From contig VHBC01000005.1 in the NCBI GenBank assembly GCA_016872115.1, positions 62,001 through 126,000 of the forward strand: a stretch of DNA of 64,000 bases, in the 5' to 3' direction. The position numbers and the translations under genes were made by a program. A model generated the notes under the pieces. That model was not told the origin of the DNA. It did not search any database and saw only the letters and a program-made list of their open reading frames with translations. This stretch comes from Sphingomonadales bacterium (GTDB lineage: Bacteria > Bacteroidota > Bacteroidia > Flavobacteriales_D > Crocinitomicaceae). This document shows, piece by piece, positions 44,375-52,141 of the stretch; position 1 is the stretch's first letter; each line of letters starts with the position of its first letter.

Positions 44375-46035
44375 TTGCGCACAGGTGCCTCAGGCTTCGG
44401 CGTAGAACCTGGTGTAGTTGCTGGTGCAGGGTCTTTGATACCCAATGCTTTTTTGGCAACTTGATCGTTTGGTTCTACCTGTAAGATTTGCTCAAAAAAA
44501 GACTTCGCTTTGTCGAGATCCTTTGCAGGTGATTTTGAGTAGTAGTCTGCAACATAGCGCAAGGACTCAAGAACAAATGCTTTTTTAGATGGCTGTGTAC
44601 GGTCTTCCGGCTTGACAATCTCTGTTACCTTAAAGTAATAAGGGAAGGCCAACCATTTCTCATTATTGGTATCCATTTTGTAATTGGCACGACCACGATA
44701 GATGTAGCCAGGCACATAGGTGCTGTCGTTCTTAATAACAACTTGAAAAATGCTATCTGCAGTTTTGTAATCATTGCGACCAAAATAATATGCCTTACCA
44801 AGTTCATATTCTTCTTGAGCTTGTAGCTTTCCATTTTTCTGACGACGTAATTCGTAAGCACTTATGAGTTTATCGTACATTTTGTTTTTTGTATAAAGCT
44901 TGATAAGTTCGTTTGATAGCTCTTTGTACGAGATATCATTAATGCTCGCAGCTTTTTCAAATTCGATGATCGCTAAGCTATCTTTGCCCTGCTTTTGATA
45001 AGTGTTTCCGCGTACTTTGTAGTCTTGGTAGTTGATTTTGTCCGCAGGTACGATAGCAAAGAAACGATTAGAAGCATTGAGCGCGTTTACCAAGCTAAGA
45101 GAATCTGTACTTTCAGCGTAGGCAAATGCAAACATGCGCTCAGTATAGAAGTTGCTGAAGCCACTGTTTTTAAGCACTTCCAACTGGCTCAATAAGCCGG
45201 TGTATTCCTTGGCAGCAAAAAGAGCGTTTGCATAACGATAGCGAGATTCAGTATTATTGTTGAGTTCAAGGTATTTCTCCCAGTTTTCAATGGCTTGCTT
45301 GTTCTTGCCAAACATGAGGTAAAGCTCTGCATTGAGGCGGTATGCCGGTGCATATGTTGGATCAATGGTTTTGGCTTCATTGTACATTTTGTTGGCTTCT
45401 GGTTCGTTTTTCGCGCGTTGATAAATGAGCGCTTTACGCACAATACCACGCGGCGATTTTGGATTGAGCACCAACACTTGGTTGTAAGCTTTGAGCGCTT
45501 CAGAAGCGTCGGAAGAATTGCGTGCGTAGAGGGCATCGCCTTTGAGCAAGTAGTTGTCTTCGTTTGTAGGATCTTTCAGAATAGCTTCTTCGAGTAAAAT
45601 AAGGGCTTTGTCGATATTTTTGTTAGGTGCCTCGATGTAGATTTCAGCAATACCGCGAATCACTTCAGCTTTTTTCAGCTTGTTTTTTTTAGTCATTAGC
45701 AAAGCTTTGGTGAACTCGGCTTCAGCTTCTGTGGTTTTACCTTCGAGCCATAAAACACGACCATAACCAACTAGCGGTAAAGCACGCAATTTATCGACTT
45801 CATAACCTTTCTTCCACATCATTTTGGCAGAGTCGATTTCTTCTTTTTCGAAGTAACAATCGCCAAAATAAAAGTAGTTGTCACCATTGATAGGGTCAGC
45901 AGCAACCAATTTCTTGTAATCGGCGATGGCGTCGAGGTAACGCTCGTTTTCTGTTTTGCCAATGGCTTGCTGAAGCGTTTGTGCATAGCTGAGACCGGTT
46001 AGCAAGATGGTGCTGAGGAGTAAGATGCGTTTCAT
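44371..46035 (-). CDS. Exported tetratricopeptide repeat protein
   Basis: The 554-residue periplasmic or outer-membrane TPR protein has a signal peptide (MKRILLLSTILLTGLSYAQ) and about a dozen TPR-like units (YFYFGDCYFEKEEIDSA, EALKAYNQVLVLNPKSP, AIENWEKYLELNNN). The C-terminus is Pro/Thr-rich. Its place below ExbB-ExbD-ExbD-TonB and a PstS-like gene is, as I recall, a conserved Bacteroidota order, so a role in envelope transport is plausible. It has its own promoter. Confidence 0.88.
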   Translation of the reverse strand: MKRILLLSTILLTGLSYAQTLQQAIGKTENERYLDAIADYKKLVAADPINGDNYFYFGDCYFEKEEIDSAKMMWKKGYEVDKLRALPLVGYGRVLWLEGKTTEAEAEFTKALLMTKKNKLKKAEVIRGIAEIYIEAPNKNIDKALILLEEAILKDPTNEDNYLLKGDALYARNSSDASEALKAYNQVLVLNPKSPRGIVRKALIYQRAKNEPEANKMYNEAKTIDPTYAPAYRLNAELYLMFGKNKQAIENWEKYLELNNNTESRYRYANALFAAKEYTGLLSQLEVLKNSGFSNFYTERMFAFAYAESTDSLSLVNALNASNRFFAIVPADKINYQDYKVRGNTYQKQGKDSLAIIEFEKAASINDISYKELSNELIKLYTKNKMYDKLISAYELRRQKNGKLQAQEEYELGKAYYFGRNDYKTADSIFQVVIKNDSTYVPGYIYRGRANYKMDTNNEKWLAFPYYFKVTEIVKPEDRTQPSKKAFVLESLRYVADYYSKSPAKDLDKAKSFFEQILQVEPNDQVAKKALGIKDPAPATTPGSTPKPEAPVRN

Positions 46036-46059
46036 GAGATTTGCGTTTTAATTTCGGGC

Positions 46060-46089
46060 CAAAAATAACCTAGTTTTTTGGGATACAAA
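46060..46089 (-). promoter_or_regulatory. Promoter of the TPR gene
   Basis: On the minus strand TTTG (46086-46089), 18 bases, TATTTTTG (46060-46067). The ATG at 46035 is 24 bases downstream. Confidence 0.65.
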
Positions 46090-46115
46090 AATTGTGCCTG
46101 TTATTATTTCTTGAA

Positions 46116-47021
46116 TTATTGTAAAACCAGCCGAACTGGTGTGAGCGCAGGAACCAAACCCGACTTTTGTATAATGAGTTGGCCTTTGTCGTCCTTTTTC
46201 ATAAAGAGAACAAAACCGGTATTCAACCCGGAGCGGCGTCCTTTGTTGATGATCCAAATATCGCGAATCAGCGGATACTCTTTGGTGTAAATCATGCCAG
46301 CATAAGGCTTGTAGGCAGTTTCTGGATCCTTATCATAAACGGCTGCAACGCGTAGGCCTTCCATGAATTCAAGAGAAGTTGGGTCGTCTTGGTCAGAGAT
46401 CCAATTGAGGCCAATTACCCCTATTGTATTTGGATGCGTTTTGACGTAATTGATGACTTCTTCGTTGGAGTTGAGTGCGGCAACACGGTCTGCTAATTGT
46501 TCAATTTGAAGCATGTTGGTCATGAAATTGAAGTTTGCTGAACCTTTTTGGTCAAAAACAATTTGTTTCACTTCGGCTTTTGACGGCAAAACTTCTTTAT
46601 TATTGGAAAGAAGGGCTTTGATTTGGTCAACGCTCATTACCGTATCTGTTATGCCAGGATGCATAATGAGCGCAATGGCGTCGGTTGCAATTTTGTCACT
46701 GTGGTACGACACATTTTTGCTTTTAAGGTAGGCCTTTTCTTGGTCATTGAAGTCACGGGTAATGACGATTGTTTTAGTTTTGTTATTATAAAAAGCTTCA
46801 ATGATCTTATTTTCAGCATCAAAATAACCTTTAATTCTGGCTTTTGGGTATTGGCTCATGAAGGTTTCGATGCAAGTGGTAAAAAGCGGCTTGAATGATT
46901 CTTCGATATACAAATGCGTTTTGCCGCGCCCATGGGCGTCTTTTTGGTATACAAACGGGTTATTGTTGTTATCGCAAGCCGCAAAGAGCAAGGCAATAGC
47001 CATAAATAACAAATTTCTCAT
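46116..47021 (-). CDS. PstS-like substrate-binding lipoprotein
   Basis: The 301-residue periplasmic-binding-protein fold protein has a lipoprotein signal (LLFMAIALLFAAC, lipobox LFAAC with Cys at residue 16). Phosphate-binding-type segments include NNKTKTIVITRDFND and IVFDQKGSANFNFMTNML. No pstCAB permease genes are near, and it shares an ATGA overlap with the small membrane gene below the TonB locus, so it may act with TonB rather than with an ABC transporter. Phosphate as ligand is not proven. Confidence 0.82.
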   Translation of the reverse strand: MRNLLFMAIALLFAACDNNNNPFVYQKDAHGRGKTHLYIEESFKPLFTTCIETFMSQYPKARIKGYFDAENKIIEAFYNNKTKTIVITRDFNDQEKAYLKSKNVSYHSDKIATDAIALIMHPGITDTVMSVDQIKALLSNNKEVLPSKAEVKQIVFDQKGSANFNFMTNMLQIEQLADRVAALNSNEEVINYVKTHPNTIGVIGLNWISDQDDPTSLEFMEGLRVAAVYDKDPETAYKPYAGMIYTKEYPLIRDIWIINKGRRSGLNTGFVLFMKKDDKGQLIIQKSGLVPALTPVRLVLQ

Positions 47022-47212
47022 AGTGTTGAATTTGATTTAAAAGCTTTATAAACGCGCCATCCGCGAAACAGACCATAGCCAATGAATACGGCCGTGAGGA
47101 TAGAACGCCTCCAGGTTTCCATTTCAAAGAGGTCCGTACCCATTAAAACAATTGCAAATACAAAGCAAAGTACAACCACCAATAAGCCCAAAGAAAGTTG
47201 AATGTATTTCAT
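47018..47212 (-). CDS. Small two-helix membrane protein
   Basis: The 64 residues include hydrophobic helices at about 5-25 (LSLGLLVVVLCFVFAIVLM) and 38-53 (ILTAVFIGYGLFRGW) with a short acidic loop between. I do not know its function. It lies between the tonB terminator and the PstS-like gene and overlaps the latter by 4 bases. Confidence 0.75.
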   Translation of the reverse strand: MKYIQLSLGLLVVVLCFVFAIVLMGTDLFEMETWRRSILTAVFIGYGLFRGWRVYKAFKSNSTL

Positions 47213-47222
47213 ATTTTGAAGG

Positions 47223-47250
47223 AAAAAAAATCCCCATCGAGATGGGGATT
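47223..47250 (-). terminator. Strong terminator after tonB
   Basis: A 10-bp inverted repeat, AATCCCCATC/GATGGGGATT (47229-47238 with 47241-47250), is followed on the minus strand by a run of T. It separates exbB-exbD-exbD-tonB from the small membrane protein and PstS-like genes, though partial read-through may occur. Confidence 0.85.
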
Positions 47251-47270
47251 GAAAGATGAATAGTGATAGA

Positions 47271-48134
47271 CTATTGCGTGTCGTAGATGATCGGAACGCG
47301 CACCCATAGTCTTACAGGACGACCAGACGTTTTAGCTGGTGTCCAGGCGGGCATTTTGTTAACCACATTCAAGGCTTCTTTGTTACATGATGGGCATTCA
47401 ACAATTGGGCGTTCAACGCTGGCATTGGAGATACGTCCGTCTTTTTCAACAACGAAGCGCACTACTACGCGTCCTTTTACACCGAGTTCAATGGCTTCAT
47501 CAGGATAATTCAAATTGGAATTAATGAAAGCGTTGAGCTTTTCATAGCCACCAGGGAAAGCTGCGTCTTCTTCAGCTACATCCACTACTGCTTCTGCTTC
47601 AGGTTGATTATCCGTGAGACTTGGTCCATCTTCTTGAGTATTAGCTAAGCCCCAAGATTCGTCACCTTCGTTGGTTTCATCAGAAATAGTAACGTTGTTG
47701 AGTTCCGCTTGTGAAACCACTTCGTCTTCGACATAGTCGTCTTCGGCCACCGGTGCAATAAACGCTTGGGTTTGGGTCATGGGTGGTGGGGGTGGTGTCG
47801 TTGGCGGCGGCGGCGGCACGTCTTCTTTAGGAGTGGTAACAGTGAAGTTTTGTTCGCTGACACGTGGCTTTTTGATTTCTTCTTTAGGTAGGTTCTTGAT
47901 GATAAACGAAACCGTAAAAGCAAGCCCTGCAAATGCAACTAAACCGGCTAGTATAAGCGACATGCGCTTATTGTAGCCGGAGCGAAGAACGTAGGCGCCG
48001 TATTCGCGGTTGCGGTGAGCAAAGACGGCTTCGTTTCGGCTAACAGAGGTAATTGCTTCCCAATTTTTGTTGACATAATAGTCGAACAAAGAGAAGCCAG
48101 TAACGAGGGCGACGATTACATAAATGACTGTCAT
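47271..48134 (-). CDS. tonB: Energy transducer TonB
   Basis: The 287-residue protein has the Bacteroidota N-terminal extension (NREYGAYVLRSGYNKRM), a transmembrane helix (about 58-80), a proline-rich spacer (DVPPPPPTTPPPPPM), an acidic stretch and a C-terminal TonB domain (about 195-287: YPDEAIELGVKGRVVVRFVV, VRVPIIYD). It transmits proton-motive energy from ExbB/ExbD to TonB-dependent receptors such as the one at 12-15.7 kb (inference). It lies 4 bases after exbD. Confidence 0.95.
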   Translation of the reverse strand: MTVIYVIVALVTGFSLFDYYVNKNWEAITSVSRNEAVFAHRNREYGAYVLRSGYNKRMSLILAGLVAFAGLAFTVSFIIKNLPKEEIKKPRVSEQNFTVTTPKEDVPPPPPTTPPPPPMTQTQAFIAPVAEDDYVEDEVVSQAELNNVTISDETNEGDESWGLANTQEDGPSLTDNQPEAEAVVDVAEEDAAFPGGYEKLNAFINSNLNYPDEAIELGVKGRVVVRFVVEKDGRISNASVERPIVECPSCNKEALNVVNKMPAWTPAKTSGRPVRLWVRVPIIYDTQ

Positions 48135-48138
48135 GGCG

Positions 48139-48777
48139 TTAGTTTTTTTCTTTTAATAACTCTTTTTCTCCAGGTGACAAGTCGGTGGGGGCAATAACGC
48201 CCACACTGGCAATCTTGAGTTCGTCAACTAAATCAATAAAGCTCTTGCAAAGCGCTTTGTCGTCGGTTTTGATCAGAACCTTGACCGCTTCTCTTTTGAC
48301 GGTGAGTTCGTTGAGCTTGCGATCGTAGGTAGTGTCTGCAATTTGCTTTTTGTCGAGTTGCTTGTCTAAAGCCACCTTATTTTTAATAACGTACTCGTTC
48401 CAAGAAGCTAACAATTTTCTGACACTATTTTCTCCGGAACCAAAATTAGCCTCCTCGAAAACAGTAGGGCCATTGGGTCCGGGTTTGGATTTCGGATAAA
48501 ATTCGTTGCGGTAATAGTAAACTTTGTCACCAGACAAAATAAAGGTGGCGGCATTGTTTACCCTTGGCGCTTTTTTACCGTCGTCTATTTTTTTTGCTGG
48601 GTAATTGAGCGGCATGACCTTAGGCTTGCTAAAGGTCGAGGTCAAGACAAAAAAGGTGAGGAGTAGAAAGGCAAGATCCACCATTGGGGTCATGTCTACG
48701 TGGGTAGATCCTTTCTTAGCTCTTTTCTTCCCTTTTTTGCCGTGGTCGCCGCCGCCGCTTTCTACGATTTGTGCCAT
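48139..48777 (-). CDS. exbD: Biopolymer transport protein ExbD (second)
   Basis: The 212-residue inner-membrane protein has a single N-terminal helix containing the key Asp (VDMTPMVDLAFLLLTFFVL) and a periplasmic domain (VLIKTDDKALCKSFIDLVDEL). The insert between about 90 and 165 makes it longer than the E. coli protein. It lies 8 bases after the other ExbD; two different ExbD proteins are the rule at this Bacteroidota locus. Confidence 0.94.
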   Translation of the reverse strand: MAQIVESGGGDHGKKGKKRAKKGSTHVDMTPMVDLAFLLLTFFVLTSTFSKPKVMPLNYPAKKIDDGKKAPRVNNAATFILSGDKVYYYRNEFYPKSKPGPNGPTVFEEANFGSGENSVRKLLASWNEYVIKNKVALDKQLDKKQIADTTYDRKLNELTVKREAVKVLIKTDDKALCKSFIDLVDELKIASVGVIAPTDLSPGEKELLKEKN

Positions 48778-48785
48778 GTGCTAAT

Positions 48786-49451
48786 TTAATTTACGGGAAT
48801 TGCTTCCGCAGAGGTTACAAAATTCAGGTTATTCAGATTCAATTCTCTGAACACATCGATAACAGTAGCAGCGTCTTTATACAAAGTTTTAGAGTCTACA
48901 CGTACCACAAACTTTGGCTTGAAATCTTCCATTTTGGGTTGGACGCCTTTGAGCTTTGCAGCTTCAAATGCGGTTCGGCCAGAGTTACCAGCTGCAGTTG
49001 CAGCAAAGGAAAGCCAATCTAAAAGTTCGTTTTTGGTAGAATCGGTGGGTATTCCTTTTGTTGGGAAACTTGCGCGTTTTGCTGCTTCGGTGCTCATGTA
49101 TGCAGGAAGTTCTTGCATGGTACAACCAAAGGTTGACATAAAAGAAAACTCTTCAATTTGCTCATTGTTTAAAGAAACTTTGTATTTGCTGAGCATATTG
49201 TTGAGCATTTCTTTGCGGGCTTCTGGATCCGTAAGGTTGAAGAACACGCGGCCGTCTCTATCTAGGGTCACCATTAAAACATTCTTTGGAATGATTTTAT
49301 CTGAAATACTAGATGGGGTTTCGACGGTAACGGGTTCAGCGTTGCGGAAAGAAGCCGTCAACATAAAGAAGGTCACAAGCAAGAACGCCAAGTCCACCAT
49401 AGGCGTCATGTCTATGGTAGGAGAGCCTTTAGGCATTTTAATTTTTGGCAT
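48786..49451 (-). CDS. exbD: Biopolymer transport protein ExbD (first)
   Basis: The 221-residue protein has TIDMTPMVDLAFLLVTFFML at the N-terminus (proton-carrying Asp) and a periplasmic tail (VVRVDSKTLYKDAATVIDVFRELNLNN). A central region of about 80 residues has no match that I recognise and may be Bacteroidota-specific. Confidence 0.94.
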   Translation of the reverse strand: MPKIKMPKGSPTIDMTPMVDLAFLLVTFFMLTASFRNAEPVTVETPSSISDKIIPKNVLMVTLDRDGRVFFNLTDPEARKEMLNNMLSKYKVSLNNEQIEEFSFMSTFGCTMQELPAYMSTEAAKRASFPTKGIPTDSTKNELLDWLSFAATAAGNSGRTAFEAAKLKGVQPKMEDFKPKFVVRVDSKTLYKDAATVIDVFRELNLNNLNFVTSAEAIPVN

Positions 49452-49479
49452 TGCTTGAGTTTTAACTTAAGGTTGACAA

Positions 49480-50310
49480 TTAATTGTTGGCTGCAAAGTC
49501 TTGAACGATCGTGAAGCTTGCTTCATCAATGCCGTATGTCATGGCGTCGATTTTGGTAGAGAAGAAGCCGAATGCGATGATTGCAATAGTTGAACCTGAA
49601 ATACCGAATGCGGTGTTGATAAGGGCCTCGGAGATACCAGTAGAGAGTTCTGCTGTATCTGGCGCACCTTGCGACATTGCGGCAAATGAACGGATCATAC
49701 CAAGTACGGTACCGATCAAACCAATAAGTGTCGAGATAGATGCAGTGGTAGAAAGTACAGGCAAGTTTTTAGAAAGCATTGGCAACTCCAAAGAAGTAGC
49801 TTCTTCGAGTTCTTTTTTCAAGGCCTCTAATTTCTGTTCTTTGTCCATGTGTGCGTCTTTCTGTTCTTTGTCCATGTGTGCGTCTTTGGTCATCATTTGG
49901 TATTTTACCAAACCTGCACGAACTACATTGGCCAAAGAACCGCGTTGCTCGTCGCATGCTGCAATAGCACCGTCAAAATCTTTGGCAGACATGAATTCTT
50001 TAATTTTTTCGATGAATTGATTGGCTTTGCCTTTTCCGTTAGCCAACATGAGAGTAACCAAACGCTCAATTGTGAAGATCAATACGATAAGGTTAACCGC
50101 AACCAAACCTGGCACGATGAAACCACCTTTATAGATAACTCCTAAGAGGTTGCCTTCAATTGGTTCTGCTTCTGGGTTTTTGTCTACGAAGTTATTCGGG
50201 TCCCCAAAAATAAATTTGTAAATTAAGATACCTGCAATGAGTGCAAGTGCAATAGCCAGAAACGAAATAATTGCTGAAAATCCCCCGGCGGTTTTTTGAT
50301 TTTTGTCCAT
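49480..50310 (-). CDS. exbB: MotA/TolQ/ExbB proton channel protein with internal 9-residue duplication
   Basis: The 276-residue protein has three or more transmembrane helices: an N-terminal one (GGFSAIISFLAIALALIAGILI), GGFIVPGLVAVNLIVLIFTIERL, and the paired helices LPVLSTTASISTLIGLIGTVLGMIRSF and GISEALINTAFGISGSTIAI that form the channel. ATG 50310 is chosen over 50352. A perfect 27-base tandem repeat (49834-49860 and 49861-49887) doubles KDAHMDKEQ in the cytoplasmic charged helix. It is the first gene of the exbB-exbD-exbD-tonB operon. Confidence 0.93.
   Translation of the reverse strand: MDKNQKTAGGFSAIISFLAIALALIAGILIYKFIFGDPNNFVDKNPEAEPIEGNLLGVIYKGGFIVPGLVAVNLIVLIFTIERLVTLMLANGKGKANQFIEKIKEFMSAKDFDGAIAACDEQRGSLANVVRAGLVKYQMMTKDAHMDKEQKDAHMDKEQKLEALKKELEEATSLELPMLSKNLPVLSTTASISTLIGLIGTVLGMIRSFAAMSQGAPDTAELSTGISEALINTAFGISGSTIAIIAFGFFSTKIDAMTYGIDEASFTIVQDFAANN
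49834..49887. repeat. Perfect 27-base tandem duplication in exbB
   Basis: Two identical 27-base units, 49834-49860 and 49861-49887. They are in frame and add nine residues of the charged KDAHMDKEQ type. Identity at every base suggests a recent duplication. Confidence 0.97.
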
Positions 50311-50349
50311 AATGATTGTTTTTAATTTTTCATTTTTACAATTGAACGC

Positions 50350-50381
50350 CAAATATAAAAAAACTTTAGCCCCTTTTCAAA
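50350..50381 (-). promoter_or_regulatory. Promoter of exbB-exbD-exbD-tonB
   Basis: On the minus strand TTTG (50378-50381), 20 bases, TATATTTG (50350-50357). This is one of the best matches in the window. The exbB start (50310) is 39 bases downstream. Confidence 0.75.
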
Positions 50382-50612
50382 ACGAAATATTAATGTTTCT
50401 GGTAGGACAACGCATAATTATTGTCTTTCTAACATAAAGACGGCCTTTTTAGGCTTATTTTGAAGAGAGCAGGTAAGTTTCCCAAATGAAATTTAATGTA
50501 GATTTAACATGAAATCTGAGCGCATAAGTAGTATTTGCAGTCACTTGTGATTTTCAAAAGTAAGAAGCTCTCGACTTGCGATTTTCAATACAATTTTCTT
50601 ACCTTCAACATT

Positions 50613-50620
50613 TAGCTTTG
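50613..50620 (+). promoter_or_regulatory. -7 promoter element of the lipid biosynthesis operon
   Basis: TAGCTTTG is an exact TAnnTTTG, 7 bases before ATG 50628. The -33 region (TTTTC at about 50594) is a poor match, which may indicate a weak or regulated promoter. Confidence 0.55.
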
Positions 50621-50627
50621 TCTACAT

Positions 50628-51113
50628 ATGAGATTTTATTTAGTCGACCGTATAGAAGAGGTAATTCCTGGACAAACAGCCAAAGGCATCAAATGTTGGA
50701 CGCTATCAGAGGATTACTTTGCAGAACACTTTCCTGGATTCCCAATTGTGCCGGGAGTTTTGCAGATAGAATCTATGGCGCAGCTCATGGGTATACTCAT
50801 TGAGCGGTCATATGCCGCTGCGCATCTAGAAAAGGGACGTTGTTATCCGATTCTAAGTATTGTGCAAAAAGCCAAGTTCAGGGATTCTATTATACCTGGA
50901 GACCAAAGCATTATTGAAGTCGTGCTCACATCCTTAGATACCATGCGCGCCACAGGTAGTGCAAAATTGCTTGTCGAAGGAAAAGTGCGCGCAGAAGCTG
51001 ATCTGAGTTTTACTATTCTCGAAGCACAGCAGGCAAGCACCAATCCGTTTATCGCTCAGCGCGATGAATATTATTTATCGCTACAAGTCAAAGAAACACT
51101 GAAAAAACGCTAA
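50628..51113 (+). CDS. FabZ-like hotdog 3-hydroxyacyl-ACP dehydratase
   Basis: The 161-residue single-hotdog protein has the catalytic His34 in YFAEHFPGFPIVPG and Glu48 in VLQIESMAQLMG, the FabZ/FabA pair that removes water from 3-hydroxyacyl-ACP. The C-terminal 20 residues are a short extension. It starts a single-strand operon that includes KS, KR and ACP genes, so it is probably the dehydratase of a dedicated fatty acid or polyketide synthase rather than the housekeeping FabZ (no lpx genes nearby). Its stop overlaps the next ATG by one base. Confidence 0.88.
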   Translation: MRFYLVDRIEEVIPGQTAKGIKCWTLSEDYFAEHFPGFPIVPGVLQIESMAQLMGILIERSYAAAHLEKGRCYPILSIVQKAKFRDSIIPGDQSIIEVVLTSLDTMRATGSAKLLVEGKVRAEADLSFTILEAQQASTNPFIAQRDEYYLSLQVKETLKKR

Positions 51114-52141
51114 TGCTTGCAACGCTTACAGCCATCGGATTTTGGGAAAGTGAACAGTTTTCTGCAAGTGGGCAATTAGGCCCAAGCGCTTCATTACAAA
51201 CGAATTCGGCTCGTGTGCAACGTCAGTTTGAACATCTAAATGCAGCATTTAGACAAATTCAATTAGATCAAAATCATCCAAAATACCCGAAGCCAAGCGA
51301 TTTAAAAATATTGCGCAGTGATACCATTGCCGCCTTGATTTTATGTCAAGAGATGGCTGAACTATATCAGTGGGGACCTTCTTTTACAGAAAACGGCGCC
51401 CTGTTTGTTGCAAATAGTAATTTTATCGATGATGACGTACTTGACTTCGAAGGTATTTCCTTGGCTATTGGCCAACTCCAAAATGCACCCGATCAGGCTA
51501 GCGAAAACAAGCTTTTTGGATCAGGGGTGTCTCCGCTTCTTCCCTTAAGAACCCTTACCAATGGTGCACAGAGCTTTATTGCGCAGTACTTATCTTTTTT
51601 TGGGAGTTCCACCACATATGGCAGTACAGGAATTGCTACTGTTCAAGCCCTGCACGATGCGTGCAATTTTTTGAAAATTGGCGCTTGTCAAAAAGCCTTG
51701 GTGGGAGGCGGACACTTTGCCAATTTGTTTTCTTTTGTCAATAATTGCTTATTAATATCCGACACAGAAGGTTATGCCGAGGCGAGCGCTACAAGTTTTT
51801 TTATGCTCGAGCCCTATCATCCAGAAACAAAAGCGCCAGCTGCTTTGCATATTGTTGAGCACATTGATAGCCTCGAATCGCTGTCTCAGCATCAAGTTGA
51901 TTGGTTATTTTATGGTGGCGCATTTACACCAGCTCAAGATCAAGAATTGCATAAACGCTGCGGTCAATTAGACTATAAAGAGGCTTTTAGTTGGTTTACG
52001 CACACTGGTAATCTCGGTGCGGCTGAGCTTGGTATGCTGCTCGCCGTTGCAGTGAATTGGCTCCATGCCGGTCAGACTGCCATCGTATTGCTCAAAGATG
52101 CCTATGATATATTTGAAATTATAAAAGTTCAAAAGGCATGA
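51113..52141 (+). CDS. Ketosynthase-like protein without active-site Cys (chain-length-factor-like)
   Basis: The 342-residue thiolase-fold protein keeps the ketosynthase frame (GSSTTYGSTGIATVQALHDACNFL, QKALVGGGHFANLF) but has Gly173 where the catalytic Cys should be, and I see no HGTGT or GHxxGAAG His motifs. It is about 80 residues shorter than FabF. Such KS-beta partners form heterodimers with an active KS and influence chain length in type II polyketide synthesis. The next gene encodes the intact KS, with a 4-base overlap (ATGA). The heterodimer is inference. Confidence 0.72.
   Translation: MLATLTAIGFWESEQFSASGQLGPSASLQTNSARVQRQFEHLNAAFRQIQLDQNHPKYPKPSDLKILRSDTIAALILCQEMAELYQWGPSFTENGALFVANSNFIDDDVLDFEGISLAIGQLQNAPDQASENKLFGSGVSPLLPLRTLTNGAQSFIAQYLSFFGSSTTYGSTGIATVQALHDACNFLKIGACQKALVGGGHFANLFSFVNNCLLISDTEGYAEASATSFFMLEPYHPETKAPAALHIVEHIDSLESLSQHQVDWLFYGGAFTPAQDQELHKRCGQLDYKEAFSWFTHTGNLGAAELGMLLAVAVNWLHAGQTAIVLLKDAYDIFEIIKVQKA

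Larger units (their letters stand above)
50311..50627. other. 317-base divergent intergenic region
   Basis: This is the longest gap in the window. It holds the exbB promoter at one end and the -7 box of the lipid operon at the other. Between them is A/T-rich sequence with no ORF, tRNA, repeat or strong hairpin. A regulator site for the lipid operon could lie here, but none is evident. Confidence 0.7.

Noticed and set aside
50311..50627. Small RNA or riboswitch in the 317-base gap
   Set aside because: No stable long hairpin, terminator or known riboswitch core could be seen by eye. A covariance-model scan would be needed.
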